Positions 28,547-42,888 of a stretch of 64,000 bases of DNA are shown here, piece by piece; position 1 is the first letter of the stretch, and the number at the start of each line of letters is the position of its first letter. The translations under genes were made by a program, and so were the position numbers. The stretch covers positions 186,001-250,000 of the forward strand of contig NZ_FMZB01000001.1 of the NCBI RefSeq assembly GCF_900101385.1. The letters are read 5' to 3'. A model generated the notes under the pieces. It was not told the origin of the DNA. It made no database searches and was given only the letters and a program-made list of their open reading frames with translations. Source of the DNA: Terribacillus halophilus. Its GTDB lineage: Bacteria > Bacillota > Bacilli > Bacillales > Amphibacillaceae.

Positions 28547-28640
28547 GATTATGGTGATATAAGCAAATGGTCGAAACACAAATAAGTGCCCATTGGGATT
28601 GGCTTCCCATTGCTGATGATGACAGGCTTATTTATATTCT

Positions 28641-28911
28641 AAGCGTCTTTTTCCGTTTTTCGGTTGTGTCTAGCTCCAAAGACCAGAAACTGCGCTGTAA
28701 GCAATGAATCCCTTCGTGGCAAGGACACCACTACGGGCTTCCTTGCTTACCTCTTCGTTTCTAACCGGTCTTTTCCGCTTTTCGGTTGTGTCTAGCTCCA
28801 AAAGCCAGGAACTGCGCCGGAAGCGATAAATCCCTGCGGAAGGAAAGGACACCTACCTCCGGGCTTTCTCACTTCCTTCTCCGTTCCTAAGCGTCTTTTT
28901 CCGCTTTTCGG
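28641..28911. repeat. inverted array of two units plus a fragment of the ~121-bp palindromic repeat
   Basis: The array reads as the reverse complement of the family at 12583-13072: a fragment (28641-28665), a full unit (about 28666-28787) and a second unit (about 28788-28911), each running from GTGTCTAGCTCC through CCAG.AACTGCGC and TCCGTTCCTAA to CCGCTTTTCGG. The period is 122 bp. Before it, 28547-28640 shows only a weak AAATAAG/CTTATTT dyad. Confidence 0.88.
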
Positions 28912-28918
28912 GTTTTTA

Positions 28919-28947
28919 TTGCGTTCCTAATTCTCTTTCTGTATACT
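28919..28947 (+). promoter_or_regulatory. sigma-A promoter for upp-mnaA
   Basis: TTGCGT (28919-28924), 17 bases, TATACT (28942-28947), immediately after the repeat array. Confidence 0.55.
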
Positions 28948-28984
28948 ATTAAAGATTTGAATATTTTTAGAGGGAGTGTTCGGA

Positions 28985-29614
28985 ATGGGTAATGTTTTTG
29001 TTTTGGATCATCCGTTAATTCAGCATAAGCTTACGTACATACGTGATAAGAATACAGGTACGAAGGAGTTCCGCGAGTTGGTGGATGAGGTTGCGGCGCT
29101 TATGGCGTTTGAGATCACACGTGATCTGCCGATGGAAGAGACAACGATTCAGACACCTGTCGTGGAAACGAAAACGAAGGTACTTGCTGGGAAGAAAATC
29201 GGACTTGTACCGATCTTGCGTGCCGGTCTTGGTATGACAGAAGGTATCCTGCGCCTTATTCCTGCTGCGCGTGTGGGACATGTCGGTATGTACCGAGATC
29301 CAGAGACAATGCAGCCAGAGGAGTACTTTATCAAACTCCCATCTGATATTGAAGAACGTGAATTGATTGTGATCGATCCGATGCTTGCAACGGGGGGATC
29401 TGCCAATGATGCTATCCACTCTTTGAAAAAGCGTGGGGCGAAACAGATTCGCTTGATGTGTCTGATTGCAGCTCCCGAAGGCGTGGAAGTGATCAAAAAG
29501 GAGCATCCGGATGTGGATATCTATCTAGCTGCAATGGATGAGAAACTTGATGATCACGGTTATATCGTACCAGGTCTTGGCGATGCAGGGGACCGTCTGT
29601 ATGGCACCAAGTAA
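28985..29614 (+). CDS. upp: uracil phosphoribosyltransferase
   Basis: Upp makes UMP from uracil and PRPP in pyrimidine salvage. The 209 residues carry the PRPP-binding loop [12 protein letters not shown] (about 128-139), the flexible RAGLGMTEG loop and the C-terminal YGTK. The ATG at 28985 is eight bases from AGAGGGAG; the GTG at 28976 overlaps that site and is not used. The stop overlaps the start of mnaA by 14 bases. Confidence 0.97.
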   Translation: MGNVFVLDHPLIQHKLTYIRDKNTGTKEFRELVDEVAALMAFEITRDLPMEETTIQTPVVETKTKVLAGKKIGLVPILRAGLGMTEGILRLIPAARVGHVGMYRDPETMQPEEYFIKLPSDIEERELIVIDPMLATGGSANDAIHSLKKRGAKQIRLMCLIAAPEGVEVIKKEHPDVDIYLAAMDEKLDDHGYIVPGLGDAGDRLYGTK

Positions 29615-30755
29615 AAAGAAAGTCATGCTTGTCTTCGGGACGCGTCCGGAAGCAGTCAAGATGGCGCCGCTTGTACTTGAATTGAAAAAGCGTACGGAGC
29701 AGTTCGAGACGATTGTGGCGGTGACGGCACAGCAGCGGGAAATGCTCGATCAAGTACTGGATATATTTGATATCAAACCGGATTATGATTTGAATATCAT
29801 GAAAGCACGCCAGAGCCTGGCGCATATCACAACGAAGGTGATGGAGGGGCTGGATGAGCTTTATCAAAAAGTAAAACCGGATATCGTTCTCGTCCATGGA
29901 GATACGACCACGAGTTTTGCAGCATCGCTGGCTGCTTACTATAACCAGATTCCAGTCGGGCATGTCGAAGCAGGCTTGCGTACATGGGATAAGTACTCAC
30001 CGTTTCCTGAAGAGCTCAATCGGCAGCTGACCGGGGTGATTGCCGATTTGCATTTCTCCCCGACTGCTCAAGCCAGACAAAATCTGCTTGAGGAAAATAA
30101 AAACGCAGAAACTATTGCCGTTACAGGCAATACGGCGATTGATGCCTTACAGACTACCGTTGCCGCGGATTATCAGCATCCAATTCTGGAACAAGCTGGT
30201 GGCAGACGTTTAGTGCTTATCACTGCGCACCGACGGGAAAATCTTGGTGAGAATATGGAGCATATGTTCACTGCAATCAGAAGGATTGCAGATGCACATC
30301 CGGATACACTGATCGTCTATCCGGTACACTTGAATCCGGCGGTACGTGAGATAGCAAACCGGATACTTGGGAACCATGAACGGATTCAGCTGATCGAGCC
30401 GCTTGGGCTGATCGATTTCCATAACTTTGCTTCCCGGGCATATTTGCTCCTGACGGATTCAGGCGGTGTCCAGGAAGAAGCGCCATCACTTGGTGTTCCT
30501 GTGCTTGTATTGAGAGATACGACAGAACGCCCGGAAGGAATTCAAGCCGGAACGCTGAAGCTTGCCGGAACAGATGAGGAAACGATATTCAATATGGCAG
30601 ATCAGCTTCTGACAGATGAACAAGCACATAAAGAAATGTCGCAAGCATCCAATCCATATGGAGATGGACGAGCTTCGATTCGTATTGCCGATTATCTACA
30701 ATATTATTTCGGGCTGCAGACGGAACGACCTGCACCTTTAGAGCCAGCTGACTGA
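29601..30755 (+). CDS. mnaA: UDP-N-acetylglucosamine 2-epimerase, non-hydrolysing
   Basis: MnaA/WecB interconverts UDP-GlcNAc and UDP-ManNAc, supplying the ManNAc of the teichoic acid linkage unit. The 384 residues are the two-Rossmann-domain epimerase: [14 protein letters not shown] at the start, [44 protein letters not shown] and [30 protein letters not shown], the last including the allosteric and catalytic residues of the family. The ATG at 29601 overlaps upp by 14 bases and has AGGGGA about ten bases upstream. The glyA, upp, mnaA, atp order is also seen in staphylococci. Confidence 0.95.
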   Translation: MAPSKKKVMLVFGTRPEAVKMAPLVLELKKRTEQFETIVAVTAQQREMLDQVLDIFDIKPDYDLNIMKARQSLAHITTKVMEGLDELYQKVKPDIVLVHGDTTTSFAASLAAYYNQIPVGHVEAGLRTWDKYSPFPEELNRQLTGVIADLHFSPTAQARQNLLEENKNAETIAVTGNTAIDALQTTVAADYQHPILEQAGGRRLVLITAHRRENLGENMEHMFTAIRRIADAHPDTLIVYPVHLNPAVREIANRILGNHERIQLIEPLGLIDFHNFASRAYLLLTDSGGVQEEAPSLGVPVLVLRDTTERPEGIQAGTLKLAGTDEETIFNMADQLLTDEQAHKEMSQASNPYGDGRASIRIADYLQYYFGLQTERPAPLEPAD

Positions 30756-30770
30756 GTCAGCTGGTTTTTT
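30744..30770 (+). terminator. terminator at the mnaA stop codon
   Basis: A 9-bp stem CCAGCTGAC/GTCAGCTGG whose TGA loop is the stop codon itself, followed by TTTTTT. Confidence 0.85.
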
Positions 30771-30820
30771 GTATAGGGACTCCTTACTCGTGCATCCTAA
30801 TGGCACAAGGGGGAGTGGTT

Positions 30821-33004
30821 GTGAAACGATGCAGCTGGTTGTTTATATTTGTATTCATCTTAATCGGTTTCCAGCCAATTCAGGCAGCTGAGCAAAGGAC
30901 AGTGATTATCGAACTGGATGAGGATGTATCTTCTTATCGTGCGTATTTGGAACTGCATCACCCATTCATTGAGATCGTGGAAGAATTCGATACTTTATTT
31001 CAAGGAATGGCACTTCGCGGGACAGATGCCCAGCTGCGTGCATTATCTCAAACTGGTCATCTAGTGCATATTCATCCTGTCCAAACCTATGAAGCGACAA
31101 CAAGCAAAGCGGATGTTCCATTTGTGACACAAGAGTTCCTCGGAACCAAAGCAGCAGGTGCAACTGGCAAAGGAGTGAAGGTCGGCGTCATCGATACTGG
31201 CATCGATTACACGCATCCCGATTTAAAGCAAAATTATAAAGGCGGCTTTGATGTGGTTGATTGGGACGATGATCCGATGGAGACAACACCCGAAGAAGGG
31301 GAAGCAACCATTCATGGGACGCATGTCGCTGGCATCATCGGTGCCAACGGTAAGATGAAAGGCATCGCCCCGGATGCAGAGTTATATAGCTACCGGGCAT
31401 TGGGACCGGGCGGGACCGGAACATCGGTCCAAGTGATTGCCGCCATCGAAAAAGCGGTCGAAGATAAGATGGACATCATCAATTTATCCTTGGGAAGTTC
31501 TGTCAATGGCCCTGATTGGCCAACGAGCCTGGCAGTGAATAAAGCGGTGGAGATGGGGGTGAGTATCGTGACAGCCAATGGCAATGAAGGACCTGCCAAT
31601 TGGACGGTAGGGTCCCCGGCAACTGCCACAAAGGCATTGTCAGTCGGTGCCATCACCACACCGCAAAAGTCAGCTGTTTTGTATGATAGCTTTCATAAGA
31701 AACTGATTCCGATTTTGCCGATGCAAGGTTCGGTACCGTGGCAGCAGCGTCGCACCTTGCCAATATTGGATGGCGGTACAGGGGAAAAAGAGCTTCCAGA
31801 TGCAGCAGGGAAGATCGTCTTATTTAAAAGAGGGAAGATTCCGTTTGCGGAAAAAGCAAGGGCAGCCGAGCGTGCTCATGCTGCCGCCGTCCTTATTTAT
31901 AATGATGGCAGCGGTCCTTTGGAAGCTTCCATCGAGGATGGAGGACAGCCGATATCCATTCCAGTTGCCGCTGTGACAAAAAAGGACGGTCAATGGCTCT
32001 TAAAAAATGAGCAGACTGTACAATTGGCGGCAAAGCAGATAGAGCTTCAGAATCGGATGGCTGCTTTCAGTTCAAGAGGTCCAGTCACCAGGAACTGGGC
32101 CATCAAGCCAGAGATAGCAGCACCAGGAGCACCGGTTTGGAGTACGGTGCCCGAATCGGGGTATCAGGCTTTGCAAGGTACAAGTATGGCCGCTCCTTAT
32201 GTAGCCGGGGCGCTTGCATTGGTCAAAGAAGCCCATCCGGAATGGACGGACGAGCAGCAGATCGGTGCATTACTGACAACAGCCCAGCCGCTCCTGAGGC
32301 CGGATGGGAGTCACTATGATCCCATTGAGCAAGGCATGGGCAAAATGCAGCCAGCCAAAGCAATTGCAACACCGCTGATCATCGAAAATCCACTGCTGCG
32401 GTTCGGGAAGATCGATTCAAAGCAAGAAGTCGAATATATACTCGTTATCCACAATGTCAGCGATGTCCAGCAGCAGCTGCAATTCAATCAGCCAAAAGCA
32501 GACAGCGGAATCCGCTGGCAGCTGCCGCTGACCGTCAACGTGAATCCACATGAAACGAAACGATTAAAAATCAGTCTTTCTGTCAATCCTGATATACAAA
32601 AGGCAGGTTTGCACCAAGGCTATATCTCAGCCAGATTTGGTGCACAAGAGTTGCAGCTGCCTTATTTGTTTCTTGTGAAACAAGCAGACTATCCGAAGGC
32701 GATGGGACTCGAAATGGAGTGGAGACCTCTTAACCAACGAGGCGAATATCGCTATCAGATTTATTTGCCTGAAGGTGCCGCTGAACTTCGGATAGACTTG
32801 TATGATCCGGATACACTCGTTTATGACAGACGACTGTTGATCCGAAAACAAGTGGAGGCAGGGCTGCTGGAAGGAAGCATGAGTAAAAGGGAGGCAGGGA
32901 AAGCTGGTGTCTATTTAGCATTGATACAGCTTCGTACACATGATGGACAGTTCGCAAACATCGAGCTGCCATTGTATTTGTCAGACCAGATGCTCGTGAA
33001 ATAG
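30821..33004 (+). CDS. secreted subtilisin-like serine protease with PA domain (Vpr-like)
   Basis: A 727-residue S8 peptidase. It has a signal peptide (about 1-23, ending in IQAAEQ), an inhibitor_I9-like propeptide (about 24-95), the catalytic domain with Asp in VIDTGIDYTHPD, His in HGTHVAG and Ser in GTSMAAPYVAGALALV, an inserted protease-associated domain (about 300-400) between His and Ser, and a C-terminal beta-sandwich region (about 520-727) with no sorting motif. This order is that of B. subtilis Vpr, which is somewhat longer. It should degrade proteins outside the cell to feed peptide uptake. The start is GTG with AAGGGGGAG upstream; in-frame ATG 30800 lies before that site. The gene is inserted between mnaA and the atp operon. 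Confidence 0.9.
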   Translation: MKRCSWLFIFVFILIGFQPIQAAEQRTVIIELDEDVSSYRAYLELHHPFIEIVEEFDTLFQGMALRGTDAQLRALSQTGHLVHIHPVQTYEATTSKADVPFVTQEFLGTKAAGATGKGVKVGVIDTGIDYTHPDLKQNYKGGFDVVDWDDDPMETTPEEGEATIHGTHVAGIIGANGKMKGIAPDAELYSYRALGPGGTGTSVQVIAAIEKAVEDKMDIINLSLGSSVNGPDWPTSLAVNKAVEMGVSIVTANGNEGPANWTVGSPATATKALSVGAITTPQKSAVLYDSFHKKLIPILPMQGSVPWQQRRTLPILDGGTGEKELPDAAGKIVLFKRGKIPFAEKARAAERAHAAAVLIYNDGSGPLEASIEDGGQPISIPVAAVTKKDGQWLLKNEQTVQLAAKQIELQNRMAAFSSRGPVTRNWAIKPEIAAPGAPVWSTVPESGYQALQGTSMAAPYVAGALALVKEAHPEWTDEQQIGALLTTAQPLLRPDGSHYDPIEQGMGKMQPAKAIATPLIIENPLLRFGKIDSKQEVEYILVIHNVSDVQQQLQFNQPKADSGIRWQLPLTVNVNPHETKRLKISLSVNPDIQKAGLHQGYISARFGAQELQLPYLFLVKQADYPKAMGLEMEWRPLNQRGEYRYQIYLPEGAAELRIDLYDPDTLVYDRRLLIRKQVEAGLLEGSMSKREAGKAGVYLALIQLRTHDGQFANIELPLYLSDQMLVK

Positions 33005-33166
33005 TACAGATAAGTGAATTATGTGTCACAGAATTGTCAAATATGAGCTGTTGATAATCCTATATAATAATAAACGGAGGCCTATGCGTTTGAAGACGGA
33101 TAGTCCTTTGTTTATAATATATTGTGGAAGCGTATCCAACACCATTGTGGAAGGTAATTATTAACT

Positions 33167-33184
33167 TTGTAATTTATTTCACAA
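33167..33184 (+). promoter_or_regulatory. Rex-like operator upstream of the atp promoter
   Basis: The 18 bases TTGTAATTTATTTCACAA match the TTGTGAAATATTTCACAA type Rex box: right half perfect, left half with the fifth base A for G and two central differences. It ends 7 bases before the -35. Rex senses NADH/NAD and controls the atp operon in some actinobacteria. Confidence 0.45.
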
Positions 33185-33191
33185 TCTTGTA

Positions 33192-33221
33192 TTGACACCA
33201 TGAATAAGCCTATTGTATTCT
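33192..33221 (+). promoter_or_regulatory. sigma-A promoter of the atp operon
   Basis: A perfect TTGACA at 33192-33197, 18 bases, TATTCT at 33216-33221. It gives a leader of about 220 bases before atpI. Upstream, 33005-33166 has two direct copies of ATTGTGGAAG (33121 and 33144) and no gene I recognise. Confidence 0.65.
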
Positions 33222-33258
33222 ATACAGTGCGTGTGGTGGGCATTGGACAAGCAGGCAG

Positions 33259-33420
33259 ATGACGTGGTTAGCGCGCAGCGTTTCAGATGCCAGCTTCCCG
33301 AGCAACCGACGCGAAGCGTATGGCAACGCAGAAGAATTACTGAAAAAGTACTTTTTGTGGTTTGTTGGTTGGGATATGATTACTGCGCCGCTTTCCATAC
33401 ATAAGTATCTGCAATTTTAA
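33259..33420 (+). CDS. possible 53-codon ORF in the atp leader
   Basis: An open frame from ATG 33259 to TAA 33418-33420 encodes 53 residues with a hydrophobic, aromatic C-terminal half (KKYFLWFVGWDMITAPLSIH). The ribosome-binding site is poor (AGGCAG directly before the ATG). Other bacilli carry atpZ at this position, but this peptide does not look like AtpZ. It may be chance. Confidence 0.25.
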   Translation: MTWLARSVSDASFPSNRREAYGNAEELLKKYFLWFVGWDMITAPLSIHKYLQF

Positions 33421-33450
33421 GTACGTCTTTCACGCATGGGAGTAAAGAAG

Positions 33451-33822
33451 ATGCAGCAAGCCAATAAGATGATTGACGCACGACAAAGAAAATGGATGTA
33501 CAGCCTCCTGGTTATTTTTATACTTGGAGCAGCATTCACACCTTATCAACGCATTTTCCTCGGCCTATTACTGGGAACTGCCTTTAGTCTTTTCATGCTA
33601 TGGTCACTACAGACTAAGATTACAAGATTTGTAAACGCGGCCGCGAAAAAACAGAGGAGCTCCGGAATAGGCACATTTACCCGATTAGCAGCAGCAATAC
33701 TCGCTGTAGCAATCGCACTTCGTTTTGAAGAGTATTTCCATCTTATTGGAGTAGCTGTTGGTATAGCTACTTGCTACATCGTTATCTTAATAGATTCTCT
33801 AATTTTCAGGCTTAAAGACTAG
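33451..33822 (+). CDS. atpI: ATP synthase assembly protein I
   Basis: AtpI is a small membrane protein that helps assemble the c-ring and is thought to influence magnesium uptake. The 123 residues have four hydrophobic segments (about 16-33, 36-56, 76-93, 96-116) and a basic loop (KKQRSSGIG) in the middle. Sequence is weakly conserved in this family; the assignment rests on topology and on being first in the atp operon. ATG 33451 has GGGAG nine bases upstream; ATG 33436 precedes that site and is rejected. Confidence 0.85.
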   Translation: MQQANKMIDARQRKWMYSLLVIFILGAAFTPYQRIFLGLLLGTAFSLFMLWSLQTKITRFVNAAAKKQRSSGIGTFTRLAAAILAVAIALRFEEYFHLIGVAVGIATCYIVILIDSLIFRLKD

Positions 33823-33842
33823 CAACGAAAGAGGTGAATTAA

Positions 33843-34574
<732 letters not shown>

Positions 34575-34595
34575 TCACAAATTTGTATTCAATAA

Positions 34596-34820
<225 letters not shown>

Positions 34821-34842
34821 TAACTCACCTTATAATTTGAAT

Positions 34843-34884
34843 GAATGGCGAAATTCTATCTGTTGAATATTCGCCATTCTTTTT
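34843..34884 (+). terminator. terminator-like hairpin between atpE and atpF
   Basis: GAATGGCGAA pairs perfectly with TTCGCCATTC (10 bp) around a 17-base loop and is followed by TTTTTG. Inside an operon it may act as a partial terminator or mRNA stabiliser that raises c-subunit output over b. Confidence 0.65.
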
Positions 34885-34956
34885 GTAAGTCATGAACAAG
34901 TAAGCACCCGGATTACATATGTAACTGTGGTCAGAAGCTTGAAAGGAGTGGAACTG

Positions 34957-35466
34957 TTGCAAACACTTATCATCGGTGCTGCCATTGGCGGTGCACCTGT
35001 AGGCAGTATGCTGGTACAGATAATTAGTTTTATCATCCTGCTGGCACTTTTGGGCAAATTTGCTTGGAAACCTTTACTGAAAGTCATGCAAGATCGTCAA
35101 GAGTTTATTTCAAGTGAAATAGACGCGGCGGAGCAAAGCCGTAAAGATGCAGAGGCAGCAGCAAAAACAGCCGCTGAAGAACTGAAGAAAACGCGTGCGG
35201 AAGCACATTCGATTATAGAAGAAGCAAGAAAAGCGGGTCAACAGCAGGAAGAGAACATCATTGCTGCAGCACGCCGCGAGGCTGAACGCCTGAAAGAGGC
35301 AGCGGTCGAGGATATCGCCAACGAAAAGGAAAAAGCAATGCAGGCATTGCAGGCACAAGTGGCATCCCTTTCCGTACAGATCGCAAGCAAAATCATCGAG
35401 AAGGAAATTTCCTCCGAAGATCAGGATAAGCTTATTAGTGACTATGTGAAAGAATTGGAGCGATAA
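34957..35466 (+). CDS. atpF: F1Fo ATP synthase subunit b
   Basis: Subunit b is the peripheral stalk dimer. The 169 residues have one N-terminal membrane helix (about 17-38) and a long charged helix (about 45-150) for dimerisation and delta binding. TTG 34957 is chosen, with AAAGGAG eight bases upstream; the longer frame from GTG 34927 runs through that site. Spacing of four bases to atpH implies coupling. Confidence 0.95.
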   Translation: MQTLIIGAAIGGAPVGSMLVQIISFIILLALLGKFAWKPLLKVMQDRQEFISSEIDAAEQSRKDAEAAAKTAAEELKKTRAEAHSIIEEARKAGQQQEENIIAAARREAERLKEAAVEDIANEKEKAMQALQAQVASLSVQIASKIIEKEISSEDQDKLISDYVKELER

Positions 35467-35469
35467 GCC

Positions 35470-36015
35470 ATGCGTGATGTGACCATTGTAAAACGATACG
35501 CAGAAGCGCTATTCGAAGTGGCAGAGAATCGCGATATCGTGGAAATCGTGAAAGCGGAATTGCACACAGCGAAGCAAGTGGCACAAAACGATGCTGCTTT
35601 CCTCCGTTACCTGTCAGAGCCAAAGATAAGCTTGGATAAAAAGAAAGCTTTGATTGAAACGAGTTTTGCAGCGGGTAGCATCGAAATTCGCAATACATTG
35701 AAACTGCTTTTGGATGCAGGACGCATCAGCAGTATTCCGCAGGTGGCGGATGTTTTCCAGACGCTGTATGACGAAAAGCAAGGTACCGCCCAAGCGACAG
35801 TTTATTCTGTCCGGGCACTATCAGAAGCAGAGAAAAAGACAGTGGCAGCGACTTTTGCGAAGAAGCTCGATAAGAAAGCTGTTTCCATCGATAATAAGAT
35901 CGATCCGACACTGCTTGGCGGATTGAAAGTACGGATCGGCAATACAATCTACGATAGCTCGATTAAAAATCAGCTGACTCGTATCGAACGAAATTTAGTA
36001 AATGTGAGCAAATAA
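35470..36015 (+). CDS. atpH: F1Fo ATP synthase subunit delta
   Basis: Delta caps F1 and links it to the b stalk. The 181 residues have an all-helical N-terminal domain (about 1-105) starting VKRYAEALFEVAEN, and a C-terminal domain with DKKAVSIDNKIDPTLLGGLKVRIGN, the family signature. Four bases separate it from atpF. Confidence 0.96.
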   Translation: MRDVTIVKRYAEALFEVAENRDIVEIVKAELHTAKQVAQNDAAFLRYLSEPKISLDKKKALIETSFAAGSIEIRNTLKLLLDAGRISSIPQVADVFQTLYDEKQGTAQATVYSVRALSEAEKKTVAATFAKKLDKKAVSIDNKIDPTLLGGLKVRIGNTIYDSSIKNQLTRIERNLVNVSK

Positions 36016-36027
36016 GGATAGAGGTGA

Positions 36028-37539
<1,512 letters not shown>

Positions 37540-37578
37540 CATTTCTATAAATTTCGGAATGCTGCACGTATTCCTTAG

Positions 37579-39884
<2,306 letters not shown>

Positions 39885-39910
39885 ACAGCAATCATGTAAT
39901 AGTAGGATAG

Positions 39911-40327
<417 letters not shown>

Positions 40328-40330
40328 TGA

Positions 40331-40364
40331 AAAACAGCATTCCATGTCGGAATGCTGTTTTTTT
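40331..40364 (+). terminator. terminator of the atp operon
   Basis: A perfect 13-bp stem AAAACAGCATTCC/GGAATGCTGTTTT followed by a T run. Confidence 0.93.
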
Positions 40365-40516
40365 CTGCATGATTTCCTGGGCAATAATGATGGCGGACTA
40401 TGACAAATGCCGGTATAATTTGAAAGATAAGCGTTTAATGAAACGGAATTTAGGATAACAGAGAATTACATGTCTGAGGCAGCATGTATCTGCTTATCCA
40501 CAAAGGAGTGTAAGTT

Positions 40517-40750
40517 ATGTTTGCTGTATTAGGACAGGACGCGCTGCTTGGGATAGCTTCCCATGTTGCGTTCATGGCGATTACTTGGCGTATTTTGATG
40601 GGGGTCAATGTAGATGCTTTGATAAAGAAAGGAAAGGTCTTCGAAGCACGGATGCTGACCATCTTCCTGACCATTGTGATAGGGACGAGTGTCAGTAATG
40701 CTTTCCTTCAATTGGTCAGCTGGACAAAACAGCTCCATTACCTATTCTAG
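40517..40750 (+). CDS. ywzB: DUF1146 family membrane protein (YwzB-like)
   Basis: A 77-residue protein with two membrane helices (about 8-27 and 45-66) separated by a basic loop. The WRILMGVNVDALIKKGK segment is characteristic of DUF1146. In B. subtilis ywzB sits in the same interval between atpC and ywmB. Function is unknown. AAAGGAG precedes the ATG with good spacing; a TATAAT at 40414 has no clear -35. Confidence 0.85.
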   Translation: MFAVLGQDALLGIASHVAFMAITWRILMGVNVDALIKKGKVFEARMLTIFLTIVIGTSVSNAFLQLVSWTKQLHYLF

Positions 40751-40827
40751 TAATCTAGCAGAAATGTATAATCCTGATTCCCCGTGTTCATACTGTTTCT
40801 AAAATGAACGGACAGGGGAGAAAGAAA

Positions 40828-41535
40828 ATGAAACATTATCTTGCATTAATCGTAGTAATCATTATGCTGGTCGGCAATGGTCTGGAATCCCAGGGGGCTG
40901 GTAGAACAGATGTATCAGATGATTTGAATCGCATGTACTCGGTACTGAACAGCGAAGGGACAGAAATGATTTCATTTGAAATCATGATGCGTGAAACAAT
41001 TTCCCGGGACGATGTTGATACGTATTTATCGGAACTCGATAAAATGGGCGATAGTTCCGAACAGAAAACGGATAAAGCTTCTAAATTTGTGGTACATACC
41101 CCCCATAAACAAAAGACCATTGACGAACGTATATTGTTGGTAGTACCTACAGATAAGGAATACCAGGCTGAACTCATCTATACCATTTCCGGTACGGATT
41201 GGACGGAGAAAATACACCGTTATGTCCAAGACTTGACAACTGATGCCCAATTGCGATTTTTCACACAGGATGCGACAAAATTCGCTTGTCTCAAAGCGGG
41301 TTTCGGTGATAAAATAAGCGGTGGTGTTTTGTTTCAGAATGTCATGGAAAAATTAGATGTTCAACCACTAACGAATATGCAAGATAACGTTTACACTACA
41401 ACAACAGGGCACACAACACAATTGAAAGCCAGCCGTTCCTTAGCAGACAACATGAATATCCAGCTTGCGCTGCATGATGGGAATGGGCAATCAACCGTAA
41501 CTGTAGGAACGCCTATCATAACGACTGAATATTAA
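40828..41535 (+). CDS. ywmB: YwmB family secreted protein
   Basis: The 235-residue protein has a signal peptide (about 1-22, KHYLALIVVIIMLVG) and a mixed alpha/beta domain assigned to the YwmB (DUF1779) family from position directly before murAA and general layout. The family fold resembles TATA-binding-protein domains; the role is unknown, possibly at the cell wall. ATG 40828 has AGGGGAG nine bases upstream and gives a normal signal peptide; the upstream in-frame ATG 40804 precedes the site. Confidence 0.8.
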   Translation: MKHYLALIVVIIMLVGNGLESQGAGRTDVSDDLNRMYSVLNSEGTEMISFEIMMRETISRDDVDTYLSELDKMGDSSEQKTDKASKFVVHTPHKQKTIDERILLVVPTDKEYQAELIYTISGTDWTEKIHRYVQDLTTDAQLRFFTQDATKFACLKAGFGDKISGGVLFQNVMEKLDVQPLTNMQDNVYTTTTGHTTQLKASRSLADNMNIQLALHDGNGQSTVTVGTPIITTEY

Positions 41536-41568
41536 TATAGTGAAATTGGACGCGGAGGAGAATGAAAC

Positions 41569-42876
41569 TTGGAAAAAATCATCGTCCGTGGTGGAAGGCA
41601 GCTTAAGGGATCTGTTAAGGTCGAAGGCGCGAAGAATGCCGTACTGCCTGTCATCGCAGCAAGTATAGTTGCTAGTAAAGGAAAAAGTGTTATTCATAAT
41701 GTCCCGGCTTTAGCCGATGTATTTACGATTAATGAAGTATTGCGCAGCATGGGTGCGGAGGTAGCATTCGATAATGGAGCAATCACTGTCGATGCCACTA
41801 AAGAGATGACGACGGAAGCACCTTTCGAATACGTTCGGAAGATGCGGGCATCTGTATTGGTTTTAGGCCCATTATTGGCACGTTTCGGTCATGCGAAAGT
41901 TGCACTGCCCGGCGGCTGTGCAATTGGTTCCCGACCGATCGATCAGCACCTGAAAGGTTTCGAAGCGATGGGTGCAAGTGTGCAAGTAGGCAATGGTTTT
42001 GTTGAATTACGGACTGAAGGACGCCTACAGGGCGCTAAAATATATCTGGACGTACCTAGTGTAGGTGCAACAGAGAATATCATCACAGCAGCTGCATTAG
42101 CTGAAGGTACGACTATCTTGGAGAACTGTGCGAAAGAGCCTGAGATTGTCGATTTAGCAAACTATCTGAACAAGATGGGTGCAAAAATCGTAGGTGCCGG
42201 TACGGAAACAATCCGCATCGAAGGCGTCGAAGAGTTGACGGGCGCTGAGCATACAATGATTGCCGACCGTATCGAAGCTGGTACCTTCATGGTAGCTGCA
42301 GCAATCACGCAAGGCGATGTTCTGATTGAAGGCATCGAGATTGAACATGTGCGTGCCGTTGTTTCCAAGATGGAAGAAATGGGTGTCATCATTAAAGAAG
42401 AAGCAAATGGCATTCGTGTCATCGGACCTGAGAAGCTGACTGCGATAGATGTAAAAACGCTGCCTCATCCAGGATTCCCAACAGATATGCAATCGCAGAT
42501 GATGGCTTTGATGCTTTGTGCGGAAGGTACTAGTATCATCACCGAAACGGTATTCGAAAACCGTTTCATGCATGTGGAGGAATTCCGCCGCATGAATGCA
42601 AAAATTAAAATCGAAGGTCGCAGTGTGATCATGGAAGGTCCGACAGATTTGCAAGGTGCTGAAGTAGCAGCAACAGATTTGCGTGCTGGAGCAGCTCTCA
42701 TTCTGGCAGGATTGATTGCGGATGGATATACTCGCGTAACGGAGTTGAAGCATCTGGATCGCGGCTATGTGAATTTCCATGGCAAACTGGAAGCACTTGG
42801 CGCAGATATCGAACGTGTGAATGATGAAGTGTTCGAAGAAGCAGCTGCCGCAATGGAAGAAACAACAACTTATTAA
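41569..42876 (+). CDS. murAA: UDP-N-acetylglucosamine 1-carboxyvinyltransferase, main copy
   Basis: First committed enzyme of peptidoglycan synthesis and target of fosfomycin. The 435 residues contain the N-terminal [12 protein letters not shown] with the essential Lys, the catalytic Cys in [24 protein letters not shown]-type loop (about 119) and the C-terminal [13 protein letters not shown]. Cys rather than Asp means fosfomycin sensitivity is expected from this residue. The start is TTG with GGAGGAG eight bases upstream; ATG 41562 is out of frame. The paralogue is murAB at 13985. Confidence 0.96.
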   Translation: MEKIIVRGGRQLKGSVKVEGAKNAVLPVIAASIVASKGKSVIHNVPALADVFTINEVLRSMGAEVAFDNGAITVDATKEMTTEAPFEYVRKMRASVLVLGPLLARFGHAKVALPGGCAIGSRPIDQHLKGFEAMGASVQVGNGFVELRTEGRLQGAKIYLDVPSVGATENIITAAALAEGTTILENCAKEPEIVDLANYLNKMGAKIVGAGTETIRIEGVEELTGAEHTMIADRIEAGTFMVAAAITQGDVLIEGIEIEHVRAVVSKMEEMGVIIKEEANGIRVIGPEKLTAIDVKTLPHPGFPTDMQSQMMALMLCAEGTSIITETVFENRFMHVEEFRRMNAKIKIEGRSVIMEGPTDLQGAEVAATDLRAGAALILAGLIADGYTRVTELKHLDRGYVNFHGKLEALGADIERVNDEVFEEAAAAMEETTTY

Positions 42877-42888
42877 ATGAAAACAGAT

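Noticed and set aside
28567-28710. 46-codon ORF between glyA and upp
   Set aside because: Runs into the palindromic repeat, ribosome-binding site is weak and the sequence has no family resemblance.
33084-33164. 26-codon ORF with a GGAGG three bases upstream in the subtilase-atp gap
   Set aside because: Spacing is too short, it lies upstream of the atp promoter, and the peptide is unremarkable.
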